Assembly: GCF_900090265.1 (NCBI RefSeq)
Contig: NZ_LT607752.1
Coordinates: 6,330,001-6,394,000, forward strand
From: Micromonospora rifamycinica
GTDB lineage: Bacteria; Actinomycetota; Actinomycetes; Mycobacteriales; Micromonosporaceae
Length of the DNA stretch: 64,000 nt
Direction of reading: 5' to 3'
Shown here: positions 15,842 to 24,239 of the stretch, piece after piece
Numbering within the stretch: the first letter of the stretch is position 1
How the letters are laid out: the number at the start of each line of letters is the position of its first letter
Program-made: the position numbers and the translations under genes
Notes under the pieces: generated by a model
Databases searched by the model: none
What the model was told of the DNA's origin: nothing
Seen by the model: the letters and a program-made list of their open reading frames with translations, nothing else

Positions 15842-17515
15842 TTGGACGGCACCGAGACCGGCTGGAGCCGGTCGGCCGAACCGGCACCGCGATGGCGGGC
15901 GCTCTTCGAGCGCGCCCGCCTCGGCGGGCGCGCCGCCGAACAGCCGGAGCCGGACCGCCGGGGCGAGGACCCGACCCGGGAGCCGTTGCCCGGCCGTACG
16001 CCCGGCGGCGGCTGGGCCGGGCGGGGATCGGCCACCGTGCCACCACCTGCCGACCCGGGCTACCCCGCGCGCCCGGGCTACCCCGCCGATCCGAACTACC
16101 CCGCGAGCCCGGGCTACCCGGCGGACCCGAACTACCCCGCGGAGCCGGGTTACGCCGTCGATCCGGGCTACCGGGCCGGGGCGAGCTACCGGGTCGACCC
16201 GGCCCACCACGCCGGCCCCGGCCACCCGGCCGAGCCCGGTCTCCGCGCCGATCCCGGTTACCCGGCCGGCTCCGGTTACCCGGCCGATCCCGGCTACGCG
16301 GCCGATCCCGGTTACCCGGCCGAGCCTGGTTACCGGTCCACCGGCGGTTATCCGGCCGAGCCCGGCTACCTGCCGGAGCCGGCCCGCCCGCCGGACCCGC
16401 CGGTCGTGCCGTCCCGCTACGCCCTGCTGGACGGCGGTTACCGGGCTGAGCCACCAGCCGCCGAGTCCCGGTACGCCCTGCTGGACAACGGATACCGCGC
16501 GCCCGGTTACGCGCCGCCCGAACCGGCGTACCAGCCACCCCAGCCGGCGTACCCCGAGCCGGCGTACCCGGAGCCCGGCTATCAGGCCGAGCCGCCGGTC
16601 TACCAGCCCGAGCAGCAGGCCTACCCGCCCGCGGTGACCGCCGACCGCAGCTATCCGGCCCGGATCGAGCCGGCCCGCATCGAGTGGCGTCAGCAGGGTC
16701 CACAGGACGAGCAGGAACGGGCCGCCGGCATCCTCCGGCGTGACCTGGGCACGCCCCGGGTGCTCGCGTTCGCCAACCCCAAGGGCGGCGTACACAAGAC
16801 CACCGCCACCGTGCTCGCCGCCGCGACCGTCGGCAGCGTCCGGGGCCGGGGCGTGCTCGCCTGGGACGACAACGAGCTGCGCGGCACCCTCGGCCTGCGC
16901 GCCGGCAGCGCCCGGCACGCCCGGACGATCCGGCACCTGATCAGCGACCTGGCGCACATCGAGATCCGCGACGGGGCCGAGCTGCTGGAGTCCCTCGACG
17001 ACTACCTGCGGCACGCCTCCGACGGCTCGTACGACGTGCTGGCCGGGGAGGAGAGCCCCCGGTTCGCCCAGCGGCTCGACCAGTTCACCGTCAAGCGGGT
17101 GCTGGAGCTGCTGCGCCGCACCCACGACGTGGTCTGCGTGGACACCGGCAACAACGTGGAGAGCCCCAACTGGCGCACCGTCATGCACGCCGCCGACCAG
17201 CTCGTGGTGACCACCGTGCCCCGGGAGGACGCCGCGTTCAGCGCCGACTGGATGCTCGACCTGCTGCACGAGGAGGGGATGGGCGAGCTGGCCGACAACG
17301 CGGTCACCCTGATCTCCTGCCCGACCCCGGGCCGGTCACCCCTGCAGGACGACCTGGAACGGCACTTCGCCACCCGGACCCGGGCCGTCGCCGTGGTGCC
17401 GTACGACCCGGTACTGGAGACCGGCTCGTCGATCGAGTACCACCACCTCCAGGCCGAGACCCGGGCCGCCTGGCTGCGGGCCGCCTCGATGATGCTGGAG
17501 CCGTTCGCCCGCTGA
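15842..17515 (+). CDS. ParA/MinD-like ATPase with Pro/Tyr repeat N-terminus
   Basis: The 557-residue protein joins a disordered, repetitive N-terminus (~60-285, dozens of PGYPADP-like units) to a ParA/MinD-superfamily ATPase domain (~300-557). The deviant Walker A reads NPKGGVHKTTATV (~312-324): both lysines are kept but His stands where Gly is usual. A Walker-B-like strand DVVCVDTGNN (~427-436) follows. The same architecture is known in actinobacterial EspI-like and other repeat-tailed MinD relatives, suggesting membrane or polar positioning work; this is inference. TTG 15842 is chosen because GGAGGG lies six bases before it; ATG 15761 is the alternative. Confidence 0.8.
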   Translation: MDGTETGWSRSAEPAPRWRALFERARLGGRAAEQPEPDRRGEDPTREPLPGRTPGGGWAGRGSATVPPPADPGYPARPGYPADPNYPASPGYPADPNYPAEPGYAVDPGYRAGASYRVDPAHHAGPGHPAEPGLRADPGYPAGSGYPADPGYAADPGYPAEPGYRSTGGYPAEPGYLPEPARPPDPPVVPSRYALLDGGYRAEPPAAESRYALLDNGYRAPGYAPPEPAYQPPQPAYPEPAYPEPGYQAEPPVYQPEQQAYPPAVTADRSYPARIEPARIEWRQQGPQDEQERAAGILRRDLGTPRVLAFANPKGGVHKTTATVLAAATVGSVRGRGVLAWDDNELRGTLGLRAGSARHARTIRHLISDLAHIEIRDGAELLESLDDYLRHASDGSYDVLAGEESPRFAQRLDQFTVKRVLELLRRTHDVVCVDTGNNVESPNWRTVMHAADQLVVTTVPREDAAFSADWMLDLLHEEGMGELADNAVTLISCPTPGRSPLQDDLERHFATRTRAVAVVPYDPVLETGSSIEYHHLQAETRAAWLRAASMMLEPFAR

Positions 17516-17571
17516 GGGGCAGTCCCGCCTCCGCCGCCCCGCCGTACCGCTGCGCCTGAGAGGATCATCGG

Positions 17572-18519
17572 GTGAGCACGGACACCCCCGATCCCCACCG
17601 CCCCGCCGACGCCCCGGCGGGTGCCGCGCCCACCCCGGACGCCGCCACCACCGGGCCACCGGCCGGCGGGCCGTCCACCGCGCCCGGCCACGACCCGGCC
17701 GGGAACCACTCCACCGCGCCGGCCTACGACCCCACCGCCCGGGGGCACGACCCGGCCGGTTACGGCCCTACCGCGCCCGGCCACGACCCGGCCGGGTCGT
17801 ACCTGCCGTGGCCGCCGGCCGCCGGGCTGCCGCAGCGGGCCGACCGGCGGCCGGGGCGCACGCTGGCGGTGGCGGGTGCCCTCGTGCTGGGGGTGGCCGC
17901 GCTCGGTGGGCCGCTGGGGCTGCTCTGGGCGGCGCTGGCCCCGGACACCCCGGTGCGCAAGACCGCCGAGGGGGCCGTCTACGCCCAGCCCCAGCCGGAG
18001 CAGCCGATCGCCGCCGACGGCTGGTTCAGCCTGCTCGGGCTCGGTTTCGGGGTGCTCGCCGCGATCGCGGTGTGGACGCTGCTGCGCCGTCGCCGCGGGC
18101 CGGTGGACCTGGCCGCGCTGACCGTCGGCGCGCTCGGCGCCGCCCTGGTCGCCTGGCAGCTCGGCCGGCGGATCGGGCTGGACGGCTACCAGCGGCTGCT
18201 CGCCACCGCCCCCGCCGGCACGCCGTTCGACAAACCGGCCGACCTGCGGGCCGGCGGCATCGAACGGATCTTCGGCGTGCTGCCCGTGCCGTACGGCAAC
18301 CTGCTGCTGCCGGCGTTCGCCGCCGCCGTGACGTACACCCTGCTGGCCGGCTGGTCGCGCTGGCCGGCACTGCGCCCGGAGCCGGAGCCCGACGCGGCGG
18401 CGGGGTGGCCCGCCGCCGGGGCGGCCGGCGGGGTCAGTTGGGGGCCGGCGGGGACGCCAGCTCCGACAGCGGCACCGGAACCGCCCGCACCTGGCGCAGC
18501 AGGGTCGACTCGCGGTTGA
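17572..18519 (+). CDS. DUF2567-like membrane protein
   Basis: The 315-residue product has a disordered N-terminus with repeated GHDPAG units (~1-85), then four membrane helices (about 98-120, 146-166, 176-192 and 240-262) and a Pro/Ala-rich tail. This matches DUF2567-type actinobacterial membrane proteins of unknown function. GTG 17572 lies six bases after a GAGGAT box, the leaderless pattern seen repeatedly in this window. Its last 86 bases overlap the oppositely oriented Lon-domain gene, so the true C-terminus is doubtful only in significance, not in frame. Confidence 0.72.
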   Translation: MSTDTPDPHRPADAPAGAAPTPDAATTGPPAGGPSTAPGHDPAGNHSTAPAYDPTARGHDPAGYGPTAPGHDPAGSYLPWPPAAGLPQRADRRPGRTLAVAGALVLGVAALGGPLGLLWAALAPDTPVRKTAEGAVYAQPQPEQPIAADGWFSLLGLGFGVLAAIAVWTLLRRRRGPVDLAALTVGALGAALVAWQLGRRIGLDGYQRLLATAPAGTPFDKPADLRAGGIERIFGVLPVPYGNLLLPAFAAAVTYTLLAGWSRWPALRPEPEPDAAAGWPAAGAAGGVSWGPAGTPAPTAAPEPPAPGAAGSTRG

Positions 18520-19132
18520 GCAGCCGCAGCTCGGCGCGGAGCCGGGCCGCCGTGTCGTCGATGGCGAGCAGCCGTTGCCGGTCGGCCACGGTCAGCACGG
18601 CGGTGGCCGCGACCAGGTGGGACAGCACCGTCGGGTCCTCCGGCAGCTGCTCGGACAGCTCCTCCGGGTCGTCCCGGATCAGCCCCAGGTACTGCCGGAA
18701 CACCGCGATCACCCGGGTCGCCAGCAGCTCCGCGGCCTCGTCCGGGCCGGTCGGCTCAGGCAGCCACTCGACCTCGGCGGTCAGGTAGCCGGCGGCGTCC
18801 CGGTCGGTCCCGGTGACCCGGAACCGTCGCCGGCCCACCGTGACGATGTCGAAGCCGCCGTCGTCCAGCTCGGTGACCTGCCGCAGCTCGGCCGTGCAGC
18901 CCACCTCGTGCAGGGTCACCTCGCCGCCGCCGGGGGTGGCCCGACCCGCGGCCGGGGCGACCTCCCAGCCGGAGCGGATCGCCACCACACCGAACTCCCG
19001 GGGCACCCTCTCGGGCCGGGCGACCAGGTCCCGCACCAGGTGGCGGTAACGCTCCTCGAAGATGTGCAACGGCAGCACCAGACCTGGAAAGAGCACCGTT
19101 GCGAGGGGGAACACCGGCAGCCGTGCGGTCAC
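18434..19132 (-). CDS. Lon N-terminal (substrate-binding) domain protein
   Basis: Stand-alone LON substrate-binding domain protein (PUA-like fold) without ATPase or protease parts; 232 residues. It begins VTARLPVFPLATVLFPGLVLPLHIFEERY, the hallmark of the family, and ends in a helical region rich in Leu and Arg. Such proteins are widespread in actinobacteria with no settled role. The start is GTG at 19132, seven bases after TACGCT (plus-strand 19140-19145), another leaderless arrangement. It converges on and overlaps the DUF2567 gene and is divergent from hisD. Confidence 0.88.
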   Translation of the reverse strand: MTARLPVFPLATVLFPGLVLPLHIFEERYRHLVRDLVARPERVPREFGVVAIRSGWEVAPAAGRATPGGGEVTLHEVGCTAELRQVTELDDGGFDIVTVGRRRFRVTGTDRDAAGYLTAEVEWLPEPTGPDEAAELLATRVIAVFRQYLGLIRDDPEELSEQLPEDPTVLSHLVAATAVLTVADRQRLLAIDDTAARLRAELRLLNRESTLLRQVRAVPVPLSELASPPAPN

Positions 19133-19225
19133 ACGTCCGAGCGTAGCCCGATCCGGCGAGGTCGGCGTGTCCCGGCTCACCGTCCCGCGGTACGGGCGGC
19201 GCGGGTCGCCCTCCGGGCCGCCGCC

Positions 19226-19231
19226 TAGACT
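19226..19231 (+). promoter_or_regulatory. -10 box of a leaderless hisD transcript
   Basis: TAGACT ends seven bases before the hisD GTG, so the mRNA probably starts at or next to the start codon. No good -35 is visible. The 106-bp gap also carries the divergent -10 for the Lon-domain gene at 19140-19145. Confidence 0.5.
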
Positions 19232-19238
19232 CGGGGGC

Positions 19239-20561
19239 GTGTTGAATCGGATCGACCTGCGCGGCGGGTTCCGCGACCCGCGCCGCCTGCTGCCCCGTGC
19301 CCAGCTCGACGTCTCCGTGGCCGTCGAGCGGATCCGCCCGCTCGTCGAGGCGGTCCGGGACCATGGGTACCCGGCGATCCGGGAGGCCAGCGAACGGTTC
19401 GACGGGGTCTGCCCGCCGGTGCTGCGGGTTCCGGCCGGGGCGATCGCCGAGGCGGAGGGGACGCTCGACCCCGACGTCCGGGCCGCCCTGCTGGAGTCGA
19501 TCGAGCGGACCCGTCGGGTGCACGCCGACCAGCGCCGCACCGACCACACCACCCGGGTCGCGCCCGGGGGCACCGTCACCGAGCGCTGGCTGCCGGTCGA
19601 CCGGGTCGGCCTCTACGTCCCCGGCGGGCTGGCGATGTACCCGTCGACGGTGGTGATGAACGTGGTCCCGGCCCAGGCGGCCGGGGTCCGCTCGCTGGTG
19701 GTGACCAGCCCGCCGCAGCAGGACAACGGGGGCCTGCCGGACGCCCGGGTGCTCGCCGCCTGCGCGCTGCTCGGCGTCGAGGAGGTGTACGCCGTCGGCG
19801 GCGCCCAGGCGGTGGCGATGCTGGCGTACGGCGCCGCGGTCGACGCCGAGGGCACCCTGCGCTGCGAGCCGGTCGACATGATCACCGGACCGGGCAACAT
19901 CTGGGTCACCGCGGCCAAGCGGCTGCTGCGCGGCGTGGTCGGCATCGACGCCGAGGCCGGCCCCACCGAGATCGCGGTGCTGGCCGACGACACCGCCGAC
20001 CCGGCGCACGTCGCCGCCGACCTGATCAGCCAGGCCGAGCACGACCCGCTGGCGGCCAGTGTGCTGGTCACCCCGTCGGTCGAGCTGGCCGACGCGGTGG
20101 ACCGGGAGCTGGCCCGACAGGTGCCGGCCACCAAGCACGCCGACCGGATCGGCACCGCGCTGGGCGGGGAGCAGAGCGGCGTCGTGCTGGTCGACGACCT
20201 CGACGCGGGGCTGCGGGTGGTCGACGCGTACGCCGCCGAGCACCTGGAGATCCAGACCCGGGACGCCCGCGACTGGGCGCTGCGGGTGCGCAACGCCGGG
20301 GCGGTCTTCGTGGGGGCGTGGGCGCCGGTGTCGCTCGGCGACTACTGCGCCGGCTCCAACCACGTGCTGCCCACCGGGGGCTGCGCCCGGCACTCGTCCG
20401 GGCTGTCCGTGCAGTCCTTCCTGCGCGGGGTGCACCTGGTGGAGTACACCCGGGAGGCGCTGCGCGACGTCGCGCCGCACGTGCTGACCCTGGCCACCGT
20501 GGAGGACCTGCCGGCGCACGGTCAGGCGGTCGCCGTGCGCTTCGCCGGGGAGCCGTCGTGA
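19239..20561 (+). CDS. hisD: Histidinol dehydrogenase HisD
   Basis: HisD oxidises L-histidinol to L-histidine in two NAD-dependent steps and needs zinc. The 440-residue product is full length, with YVPGGLAMYPSTVVM, the signature DMITGPGNIWVTAAKR (~215-230), GPTEIAVLADDTA, the zinc-ligand region LISQAEHDP and AEHLEIQ. GTG 19239 is preferred (leaderless); TTG 19242 is adjacent. It heads the hisD-hisC-hisB run and overlaps hisC by four bases (GTGA). Confidence 0.97.
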   Translation: MLNRIDLRGGFRDPRRLLPRAQLDVSVAVERIRPLVEAVRDHGYPAIREASERFDGVCPPVLRVPAGAIAEAEGTLDPDVRAALLESIERTRRVHADQRRTDHTTRVAPGGTVTERWLPVDRVGLYVPGGLAMYPSTVVMNVVPAQAAGVRSLVVTSPPQQDNGGLPDARVLAACALLGVEEVYAVGGAQAVAMLAYGAAVDAEGTLRCEPVDMITGPGNIWVTAAKRLLRGVVGIDAEAGPTEIAVLADDTADPAHVAADLISQAEHDPLAASVLVTPSVELADAVDRELARQVPATKHADRIGTALGGEQSGVVLVDDLDAGLRVVDAYAAEHLEIQTRDARDWALRVRNAGAVFVGAWAPVSLGDYCAGSNHVLPTGGCARHSSGLSVQSFLRGVHLVEYTREALRDVAPHVLTLATVEDLPAHGQAVAVRFAGEPS

Positions 20562-21631
20562 CCATCCTCGACGACCTGCCGATCCGCGACGACCTGCGGG
20601 GGCGGTCGCCGTACGGTGCGCCGCAGCTCGACGTGGCGGTCCGGCTGAACACCAACGAGAACTCCTACCCGGTGCCGGAGCCGGTGGTCGAGGCGATCGC
20701 CAAGGCGCTCGCCGCCGAGCTGCGCGACCTCAACCGCTACCCGGACCGGGAGGCGCTGGCGCTCCGCGCCGACCTGGCCGGCTACCTGGGCCACGGGATC
20801 ACCGCGGATCAGGTCTGGGCGGCCAACGGCTCCAACGAGATCCAGCAGCAGCTGCTCCAGGCCTTCGGCGGGCCGGGGCGGACCGCGCTCGGCTTCGTGC
20901 CGGCGTACTCGATGCACCCGCTGCTCGCCCTGGGCACCGGCACCCGGTGGGTGCCGGTGCAGCGGGGGGTCGACTTCGGGCTGACCGCCGCCGAGGCGGT
21001 CGCCGAGGTCCGGACGCACCGCCCCGACGTGGTCTTCCTCTGCTCGCCGAACAACCCGACCGGCACCGCGCTCGACCCGGCGGTGGTCACCGCCGTGCTC
21101 GACGCCGCGCCCGGCATGGTGGTCGTCGACGAGGCGTACGCCGAGTTCGCCCGCCCCGGCACCGGCAACGCCCTGACGCTGCTGCCCGGCCACCCCCGGC
21201 TGGTGGTGAGTCGGACGATGAGCAAGGCGTTCGGGTTCGCCGGCGGCCGGTTGGGCTACCTGGCGGCCGACCCGGCGGTGGTGGCGGCGGTACAGCTGGT
21301 CCGGTTGCCGTACCACCTCTCCACGCTCACCCAGGCCGCCGCCCGCGCGGCGCTGGCCCACCGCGACGCCCTGCTCGGCAACGTCGAGGCGATCAAGGTG
21401 CAACGCGACCGGATCGTCGACACGCTGCGGTCGCGGGGCCACCGGGTGGCCGACAGCGACGCCAACTTCGTGCTCTTCGCCGTCGGCGGCGACCAGGCCA
21501 CCGCCTGGCGTGCCCTGCTCGACGCCGGGGTGCTGGTCCGGGACGTCGGCCTCCCCGGCTGGCTGCGGGTCACCGCCGGCACCCCCGCCGAGACCGACGC
21601 CTTCCTCACCGCGATGGAGAAACTGTCATGA
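20558..21631 (+). CDS. hisC: Histidinol-phosphate aminotransferase HisC
   Basis: PLP enzyme that transaminates imidazole-acetol phosphate to histidinol phosphate. The 357-residue product is a class-I/II aminotransferase with LNTNENSYP near the N-terminus, SPNNPTGTAL (~166-175), VVVDEAYAEFA and the PLP-lysine segment SRTMSKAFGFAGGRLGY (Lys ~223). GTG 20558 overlaps the hisD stop, and its stop overlaps the hisB start, so the three genes are translationally coupled. Confidence 0.97.
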   Translation: MTILDDLPIRDDLRGRSPYGAPQLDVAVRLNTNENSYPVPEPVVEAIAKALAAELRDLNRYPDREALALRADLAGYLGHGITADQVWAANGSNEIQQQLLQAFGGPGRTALGFVPAYSMHPLLALGTGTRWVPVQRGVDFGLTAAEAVAEVRTHRPDVVFLCSPNNPTGTALDPAVVTAVLDAAPGMVVVDEAYAEFARPGTGNALTLLPGHPRLVVSRTMSKAFGFAGGRLGYLAADPAVVAAVQLVRLPYHLSTLTQAAARAALAHRDALLGNVEAIKVQRDRIVDTLRSRGHRVADSDANFVLFAVGGDQATAWRALLDAGVLVRDVGLPGWLRVTAGTPAETDAFLTAMEKLS

Positions 21632-22239
21632 GTCGCACCGCCCGGGTGGAGCGGATCACCAAGGAGACCAAGGTCCTCGTCGAGATCGACCTCGACGGCA
21701 CCGGCCAGGCCGAGATCAGCACCGGGGTCGGCTTCTACGACCACATGCTCCACCAGATCGCCCGGCACGGCGGCTTCGACCTGACCGTCCGCACCGTCGG
21801 TGACCTGGAGATCGACGCCCACCACACGATGGAGGACACCGCGCTGGCCCTGGGCGCCGCGTTCGACCAGGCGCTGGGGGACAAGGCCGGCATCCGACGG
21901 TACGGCTCGGCCACCGTCCCGATGGACGAGGTGCTCGTCCGGGCCGCCGTCGACCTGTCCGGCCGCCCGTACGTGGTGCACGACGAGCCGGCGCTGTCGC
22001 CGTACATCGGGCCGGTCTACCCGACCAGCATGACCCGGCACATCTGGGAGTCCTTCGGCCAGTCGGCCCGGGTCACCCTGCACGTGGACGTGCTGCGCTC
22101 GGCCCGGCCGGGTGGCCACCCGGACGCGCACCACGTGGTGGAGGCCCAGTTCAAGGCGGTCTCCCGGGCGCTGCGGGAGGCCACCGCGCTCGACCCGCGT
22201 AACGCCGGCGTGGTGCCCAGCACCAAGGGCGCGCTGTGA
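21628..22239 (+). CDS. hisB: Imidazoleglycerol-phosphate dehydratase HisB
   Basis: HisB dehydrates imidazole-glycerol phosphate to imidazole-acetol phosphate at a di-manganese site. The 203-residue product is the monofunctional form, without the phosphatase domain found in E. coli. Metal-binding motifs are present: FYDHMLHQIARHGGFD, DAHHTMEDTALALG (~65-78) and HHVVEAQFKA (~170-179). ATG 21628 overlaps the hisC stop. Confidence 0.97.
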   Translation: MSRTARVERITKETKVLVEIDLDGTGQAEISTGVGFYDHMLHQIARHGGFDLTVRTVGDLEIDAHHTMEDTALALGAAFDQALGDKAGIRRYGSATVPMDEVLVRAAVDLSGRPYVVHDEPALSPYIGPVYPTSMTRHIWESFGQSARVTLHVDVLRSARPGGHPDAHHVVEAQFKAVSRALREATALDPRNAGVVPSTKGAL

Positions 22240-22303
22240 CCGGCGCGGCCCGGACGACCCGGCCCGGCCCGCGCCGGGGTGACCGGGCCGGAGGGCGACG
22301 CTG

Positions 22304-22474
22304 ATGGGGCCGGTGCTGCCGACCCTGCTGTTGATCCTCGCCGGCCTCCTCGTCGGCGGGGCCTGGTCGTTGTACCGGCAGGACGCGCCGCGTGGTGCGA
22401 TCGTGGTCACCGGGCTGCTCGCCGTGCTGGCCACCGTCGGCGGGGTGCTCTGGCTGCTACCCGGGGAGGGCTGA
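22304..22474 (+). CDS. 56-residue membrane protein inside the his operon
   Basis: A 56-codon gene, MGPVLPTLLLILAGLLVGG onward, with two hydrophobic helices (about 3-22 and 32-52) and a short RQDAPRG loop between them. It has a strong ribosome site (GGAGGG, 22290-22295) and its stop overlaps the hisH start by one base (TGATG), so it is very probably translated. I do not recognise a family with known function. Its place between hisB and hisH and a second small membrane gene after hisH suggest a conserved local feature. Confidence 0.7.
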   Translation: MGPVLPTLLLILAGLLVGGAWSLYRQDAPRGAIVVTGLLAVLATVGGVLWLLPGEG

Positions 22475-23142
22475 TGAGCGAGCGGGTCGCCGGGGACGAC
22501 ACCGGCGGGCGGGGGCGCGGCCGGCGGATCGTGGTGCTCGACTACGGCTCGGGCAACCTGCGTTCGGCCGAGCGGGCGCTGGCGCACGCCGGGGCGGACG
22601 TCACGGTCACCGCCGACCTGGCCGCCGCCGCCGGGGCCGACGGGCTGGTGGTGCCGGGTGTCGGCGCGTACGCGGCCTGCATGGCCGGGATCGAGGCGTC
22701 GGGTGCCGGCCCGGTGATCGCCGAGCGGGTCGCCGCCGGTCGGCCGGTGCTCGGCATCTGCGTGGGCATGCAGGTGCTCTTCGAGCACGGCGACGAGCAC
22801 GGGGTGGTGACCAAGGGGCTGGGGCTGCTGCCGGGCGGGGTGACCCGGCTGCCCGCCGACCGGTTGCCGCACATGGGCTGGAACACGGTGACGCCGCCGG
22901 CCGGCTCGGTGCTCTTCGCCGGGCTGCCCGCCGACAGCCGGTTCTACTTCGTGCACTCCTACGGGGTGCTGGAACGGCCGGCGCTGACCGGAGCGGGAGC
23001 CCGGGTCACCACCGCGCACCACGGCACGGACTTCGTCGCCGCGGTGGAGCGGGGGGCGCTGTCGGCCGCCCAGTTCCACCCGGAGAAGTCGGCCGAGACC
23101 GGTGCCGCGCTGCTGCGTAACTGGCTGGCCACGGTTGACTGA
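22474..23142 (+). CDS. hisH: Imidazole glycerol phosphate synthase glutaminase subunit HisH
   Basis: Class-I glutamine amidotransferase that feeds ammonia to HisF. The 222-residue product has DYGSGNLRS at the start of the domain, the nucleophile elbow LGICVGMQVLFE (Cys ~90), HMGWNTV, and the His/Glu pair in FHPEKS (~204-209). About 17 extra residues (SERVAGDDTGGRGRGRR) precede the usual domain start, so translation might instead begin at a later codon. hisF, its partner, lies 4 kb away at 27043. Confidence 0.96.
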   Translation: MSERVAGDDTGGRGRGRRIVVLDYGSGNLRSAERALAHAGADVTVTADLAAAAGADGLVVPGVGAYAACMAGIEASGAGPVIAERVAAGRPVLGICVGMQVLFEHGDEHGVVTKGLGLLPGGVTRLPADRLPHMGWNTVTPPAGSVLFAGLPADSRFYFVHSYGVLERPALTGAGARVTTAHHGTDFVAAVERGALSAAQFHPEKSAETGAALLRNWLATVD

Positions 23143-23172
23143 GCCGTCGGGCCGCACCGGGCCGGGTGCGCG

Positions 23173-23496
23173 GTGAGCAAGGAGCGGGCCCGCCGACGGG
23201 CCGTCCGGGAGGCGGAGGCGGCCCGCGACCGTGTCGTCCGCCAGCGCAAACTGGCCCGGCGGCAGCGTCGTCGCGCCCTGGTCCGTCGGGTCACCCCGCA
23301 GTGGCGGCGGGGCCGGACCGGCCGGTTGGCCCGGCGCAGCCGGGGGGAGCGGGCCGCCATCGTCGGGCTGACCGCGGCGGCGCTGGCGCTGATCTGGGTT
23401 TTCGTCGACGATCTGGCGCTGCGGTTGGTGCTGGTCGTGCTGTTGCTGCTGGTCCTGCCGGCGATCGTGGTGATCGCCCTGGACCGTCGGATCTGA
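23173..23496 (+). CDS. Small basic membrane protein between hisH and priA
   Basis: The 107-residue product has an extremely Arg-rich N-terminal half (~1-58, about one in three residues Arg) followed by two adjacent hydrophobic helices (~60-100) and ends DRRI. The layout resembles a nucleic-acid- or membrane-surface-binding tail on a membrane anchor. I do not recognise a named family. GTG 23173 is 30 bases after the hisH stop and the stop is 14 bases before priA, so it is in the same transcription unit. Confidence 0.75.
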   Translation: MSKERARRRAVREAEAARDRVVRQRKLARRQRRRALVRRVTPQWRRGRTGRLARRSRGERAAIVGLTAAALALIWVFVDDLALRLVLVVLLLLVLPAIVVIALDRRI

Positions 23497-23510
23497 CCGA
23501 GGAGTAGAAC

Positions 23511-24239
23511 GTGAGCCTGACCCTCTTGCCCGCCGTGGACGTCGCCGACGGCCAGGCCGTCCGACTCGTGCAGGGCGCGGCCGGCAGCGAGACCGCGTAC
23601 GGCGACCCGCTCGACGCAGCGCTGGCCTGGCAGAACGACGGCGCGGAGTGGATCCACCTGGTCGACCTGGACGCGGCCTTCGGCCGGGGTTCCAATGCCG
23701 CCCTGCTCGCCGAGCTGGTCGGGAAGCTGGACGTGCGGGTGGAGCTGTCCGGCGGTATCCGGGACGACGCGTCGCTGCGGGCCGCGCTGGCCACCGGGGC
23801 GGCCCGGGTGAACATCGGCACCGCCGCGCTGGAGGACCCGCAGTGGTGCGACCGGATCTGCGCCGAGTACGGCGACCGGGTGGCGATCGGCCTGGACGTG
23901 CGGGGCCGTACCCTCGCGGCGCGCGGGTGGACCCGGGACGGCGGTGACCTGTGGGAGGTGCTGGCCCGGCTGGACGCCGCCGGCGCGTCCCGGTACGTGG
24001 TGACCGACATCACCAAGGACGGCACGATGCGCGGGCCGAACCTGGACCTGCTGGCCGAGGTGTGCGTCCGCACCTCCGCCCCGGTGATCGCCTCCGGTGG
24101 TGTCTCGACCCTGGACGACCTGCGCGCCCTGGCGACCCTGGAGCCGGCCGGTGTGGAGGGCGTGATCGCCGGCAAGGCGCTCTATGCGGGCGCGTTCACG
24201 GTGGCCGAGGCGCTGGCCACGCTCCGGGCCGCCGGATGA
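23511..24239 (+). CDS. priA: Bifunctional HisA/TrpF isomerase PriA
   Basis: (beta-alpha)8 isomerase that in actinobacteria acts on both ProFAR (His pathway) and phosphoribosyl anthranilate (Trp pathway). The 242-residue product has the catalytic Asp in PAVDVADGQAVRL (~8-20) and the second Asp in VTDITKDGTMRGPN (~163-176), with ELSGGIRDDASL between. There is no trpF near the trp genes in this window, which supports the dual role, though it cannot be proved here. GAGGAG precedes GTG 23511. The stop overlaps the next gene by four bases. Confidence 0.92.
   Translation: MSLTLLPAVDVADGQAVRLVQGAAGSETAYGDPLDAALAWQNDGAEWIHLVDLDAAFGRGSNAALLAELVGKLDVRVELSGGIRDDASLRAALATGAARVNIGTAALEDPQWCDRICAEYGDRVAIGLDVRGRTLAARGWTRDGGDLWEVLARLDAAGASRYVVTDITKDGTMRGPNLDLLAEVCVRTSAPVIASGGVSTLDDLRALATLEPAGVEGVIAGKALYAGAFTVAEALATLRAAG

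Noticed and set aside
14387..17269. Very long minus-strand open frame (about 960 codons) across rluD and the ParA-like gene
   Set aside because: It covers two well-supported plus-strand genes, has shadow-type composition and no recognisable domain.
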